From an uncultured Angelakisella sp. (lineage in GTDB: Bacteria; Bacillota; Clostridia; Oscillospirales; Ruminococcaceae), in contig CALGIL010000096.1 of NCBI GenBank assembly GCA_937914895.1, positions 1 to 6,639 of the forward strand: a stretch of 6,639 nucleotides of DNA, in the 5' to 3' direction. Both the position numbers and the translations under genes were made by a program. Under the pieces are notes generated by a model that searched no databases, was not told where the DNA came from, and saw nothing but the letters and a program-made list of their open reading frames with translations. Below, piece after piece: positions 4,717 to 6,639 of this stretch (position 1 is its first letter; every line of letters begins with the position of its first letter).

Positions 4717-6539
4717 GCGGACCCATGAGAGGCCCCGGGGGGCGCCGCCCGGGGATGGAAAAGCCCCGGGACATGGGCGCCGCCATGAAGCGGCTGTTCC
4801 AGTTTATGAGCCCCTTTCGGGTCAGCCTTGTGCTGGTGGTGCTGTTTGTACTGCTAAGCACCCTTTTGTCCAGCATCGGGCCCACCGTGCTGGGCCTTGC
4901 CACCAACGAGATCCAGCGGGGCTTTCAGCGGATGCAGGCGGGCACCGGCGGCATCGACTTTGGCGCCATCGTCCGCATCCTGACCCTTCTTGGGGTGCTG
5001 TACGGGGTATCGGCCCTGTTTGAATACCTGCAGCACTTTACCATTGCGGGGGTATCCCAAAAGACCATGTACGCCCTGCGGCGGGCCGTGGACGAAAAAA
5101 TTAAAAAGCTGCCCCTTTCCTACTACGACGGCCACTCCATCGGCGACATCCTAAGCCGGGTGACCAACGATGTGGATACGGTGGCAAGCTCTCTTCAGCA
5201 GGGCATCAACCAGGTTTTTTCCTCCATCTTTACCCTGATCTTCACCCTGGTGATGATGCTGCGACTAAGCCCCTGGCTGACCCTGGTGACCCTGCTGACC
5301 CTGCCCCTGACCCTGGTCTGCTCCATGGGGGTGGTAAAGACCTCCCAGGCCCTATTTAAAGGCCAGATGAACACCCTGGGCGACTTAAACGGCTATGCGG
5401 AGGAAACCTACACCGGCCACCAGGTGGTGCAGGCCTTCTCCCGGGAAAAGCAGACCAACAAGACCTTTGACGACATCAACGAAACACTGTACGGCTACTC
5501 CTGGAAGGCCAACTTCATCTCCAGCGTCATCATGCCCATCTCCGGCTTCTTCGGCAACCTGGGCTACATCCTGGTGACCATCATCGGCGCCTTCCAGTGC
5601 CTTAACGGCACCATGCTGGTGGGCTCCATCCAGTCCTTCACCCAGTACATCCGGCAGTTTAACCAGCCGGTGACCCAGGCGGCGCAGCTGACCAATATGC
5701 TCCAAGCCACCATTGCGGCGGCGGAGCGCGTCTTTGCCTTTTTGGATGAGGAGGAGGAACGCCCCGATGTGGAAGACGCACTGGTCCCCGCCCTGGACCG
5801 GGGCGAGGTGCGGTTTGAGCACGTCAGCTTCGGCTACTCCCCCGACAAGATCCTGATGAAGGACCTGAACCTGGAGATCCACCCCGGAGAGACGGTGGCC
5901 ATTGTCGGCCCCACCGGGGCGGGCAAGACCACCCTGGTCAACCTGATCCTGCGTTTTTACGAGGTGCAGCACGGCCGCGTCCTCATTGACGGGGTGGACA
6001 TCACCCAAATGACCCGGACCCACCTGCGCAGCTGCATCGGCATGGTGCTGCAGGACACCTGGCTGTTTTCCGGCACCATTTTGGAAAACATCCGGTACGG
6101 GCGGCTGGACGCCGCCGACGAGGAGGTGTACGCCGCGGCCCGGGCGGCCCGGGCGGACGACTTCATCCGCAGCCTGCCCGACGGTTATCACACCGACCTG
6201 GGCGAGGACGCCGCCAACATCAGCCAGGGCCAGCGCCAGCTGCTGACCATTGCCCGGGCCATTTTGTCCGACCCCGAGATCCTCATTCTGGACGAGGCCA
6301 CCAGCTCCGTGGACACCCGGACCGAGGTGCTGATTCAAAAGGCCATGCACACCCTGATGAAAAACCGCACCAGCTTTGTTATTGCCCACCGCCTGTCCAC
6401 CATCCGGGACGCCGACAAAATTCTGGTCATGGACCACGGCGACATCATCGAGGCCGGCAGCCACAGGGAGCTGATGGCCCTGGGGGGCTTTTACAGCAAG
6501 CTGTACCAAAGCCAGTTCCAGGAGGGCGACACCCCCTGA
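4713..6539 (+). CDS. ABC exporter half-transporter, subunit with the catalytic Glu (LmrD/BmrD/TM288-like)
   Basis: This 608-residue partner begins with a Gly/Pro/Arg-rich cytoplasmic tail (about 1-25), common in the second subunit of such pairs. The transmembrane domain (about 30-330) contains the coupling region SYYDGHSIGDILSRVTNDVD (136-155). The ATPase domain (about 365-608) has Walker A GPTGAGKT (399-406), Q-loop Gln447 (VLQD), Walker B ILILDE (523-528) with catalytic Glu528, and switch His559 (IAHRLSTI). Its signature is degenerate, ISQGQ (503-507) in place of LSGGQ. In a heterodimer this poor signature faces the Walker A/B of the first subunit (Asp495, Gln526), giving one degenerate site, while its own Walker motifs meet the first subunit's intact LSGGQ, giving one competent site. 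GAGGAGG stands 7 nt before the ATG. It is the last gene of the operon; a hairpin terminator follows 47 nt after the stop. The transported substrate is unknown. Confidence 0.94.
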   Translation: MSGPMRGPGGRRPGMEKPRDMGAAMKRLFQFMSPFRVSLVLVVLFVLLSTLLSSIGPTVLGLATNEIQRGFQRMQAGTGGIDFGAIVRILTLLGVLYGVSALFEYLQHFTIAGVSQKTMYALRRAVDEKIKKLPLSYYDGHSIGDILSRVTNDVDTVASSLQQGINQVFSSIFTLIFTLVMMLRLSPWLTLVTLLTLPLTLVCSMGVVKTSQALFKGQMNTLGDLNGYAEETYTGHQVVQAFSREKQTNKTFDDINETLYGYSWKANFISSVIMPISGFFGNLGYILVTIIGAFQCLNGTMLVGSIQSFTQYIRQFNQPVTQAAQLTNMLQATIAAAERVFAFLDEEEERPDVEDALVPALDRGEVRFEHVSFGYSPDKILMKDLNLEIHPGETVAIVGPTGAGKTTLVNLILRFYEVQHGRVLIDGVDITQMTRTHLRSCIGMVLQDTWLFSGTILENIRYGRLDAADEEVYAAARAARADDFIRSLPDGYHTDLGEDAANISQGQRQLLTIARAILSDPEILILDEATSSVDTRTEVLIQKAMHTLMKNRTSFVIAHRLSTIRDADKILVMDHGDIIEAGSHRELMALGGFYSKLYQSQFQEGDTP

Positions 6540-6586
6540 CCCCCAAAGCACGGCCCCCCCGAAAAAGCAAACACTTCCTTCTGCGC

Positions 6587-6613
6587 GCAAAACGGGCATA
6601 CCGCCCTTTTTGC
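6587..6613 (+). terminator. Intrinsic terminator of the marR-ABC operon, possibly bidirectional
   Basis: GCAAAACGGGC (6587-6597) pairs with GCCCTTTTTGC (6603-6613) around the loop ATACC, with a single C/T mismatch. The 3' side carries TTTTT and the 5' side AAAA, so it could also stop transcription coming from the other strand. It starts 47 nt after the stop of the second ABC gene. Nothing else is recognisable from 6540 to the window end. Confidence 0.8.
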
Positions 6614-6639
6614 TGCCTGCGGGCGGACCATCCGGCGCG

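Noticed and set aside
5385..6599. Minus-strand open frame opposite the second ABC gene (404 codons)
   Set aside because: It has the same antisense-shadow composition, and its start lies in the terminator region with no ribosome binding site.
6614..6639. Possible end of a convergent gene at the right edge
   Set aside because: There are only 26 nt after the terminator, with no stop codon in any minus frame and no recognisable coding signal.

Overview
The window is GC-rich, Firmicutes-type DNA. The ribosome binding sites are strong (AAGGAGG or GGAGG), two promoters fit the vegetative sigma-factor consensus, and genes are tightly packed with short overlaps. The protein styles (a clostridial-type nicotinate phosphoribosyltransferase, a LmrCD/BmrCD-like ABC pair behind a MarR regulator, a small exported beta-rich protein) suggest a high-GC gut clostridium such as an Oscillospiraceae/Ruminococcaceae member. 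That placement is inference; no rRNA or other taxonomic marker is present.

Two operons diverge from a spacer at about 2271-2527. The left operon runs on the minus strand from a near-consensus promoter (TTGTCA, 17 bp, TATAAT). It holds (i) a gene for a small membrane-anchored exported protein, broken by a 20-nt insertion; (ii) pncB, nicotinate phosphoribosyltransferase, for NAD salvage; (iii) the first 71 codons of a uridine phosphorylase-type nucleoside phosphorylase, which runs off the left edge. pncB and the phosphorylase gene share one base (TAATG). These two enzymes suggest a small salvage module for pyridine and nucleoside compounds.

The right operon runs on the plus strand. It encodes a MarR-family regulator and two ABC exporter half-transporters with overlapping reading frames (7 nt, then 4 nt), and it ends in a clear hairpin terminator. 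The substitutions in the two ATPase domains are complementary: the first subunit has Asp at the catalytic-Glu position and Gln at the switch-His position, and the second has a degenerate signature (ISQGQ). This is the pattern of an asymmetric heterodimeric exporter with one working and one degenerate ATP site. Between the MarR promoter and start codon lies a cluster of nested TTCG/CGAA palindromes, a good candidate operator for self-repression.

The most unusual feature is a perfect 25-bp inverted repeat with a 25-nt loop (1855-1929) inside the first gene of the left operon. One arm is coding sequence for the gene's EEDYLDKE segment. The other arm is an extra inverted copy of the same bases that brings in a stop codon and a frameshift. 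Removing 20 nt rejoins the frames into a continuous 171-residue protein, so this looks like a template-switch (quasi-palindrome) mutation, or less likely an assembly artefact. I see no CRISPR array, tRNA, rRNA, insertion sequence or phage gene. The window looks like ordinary core/accessory metabolism and transport rather than a novel defence or mobile system.
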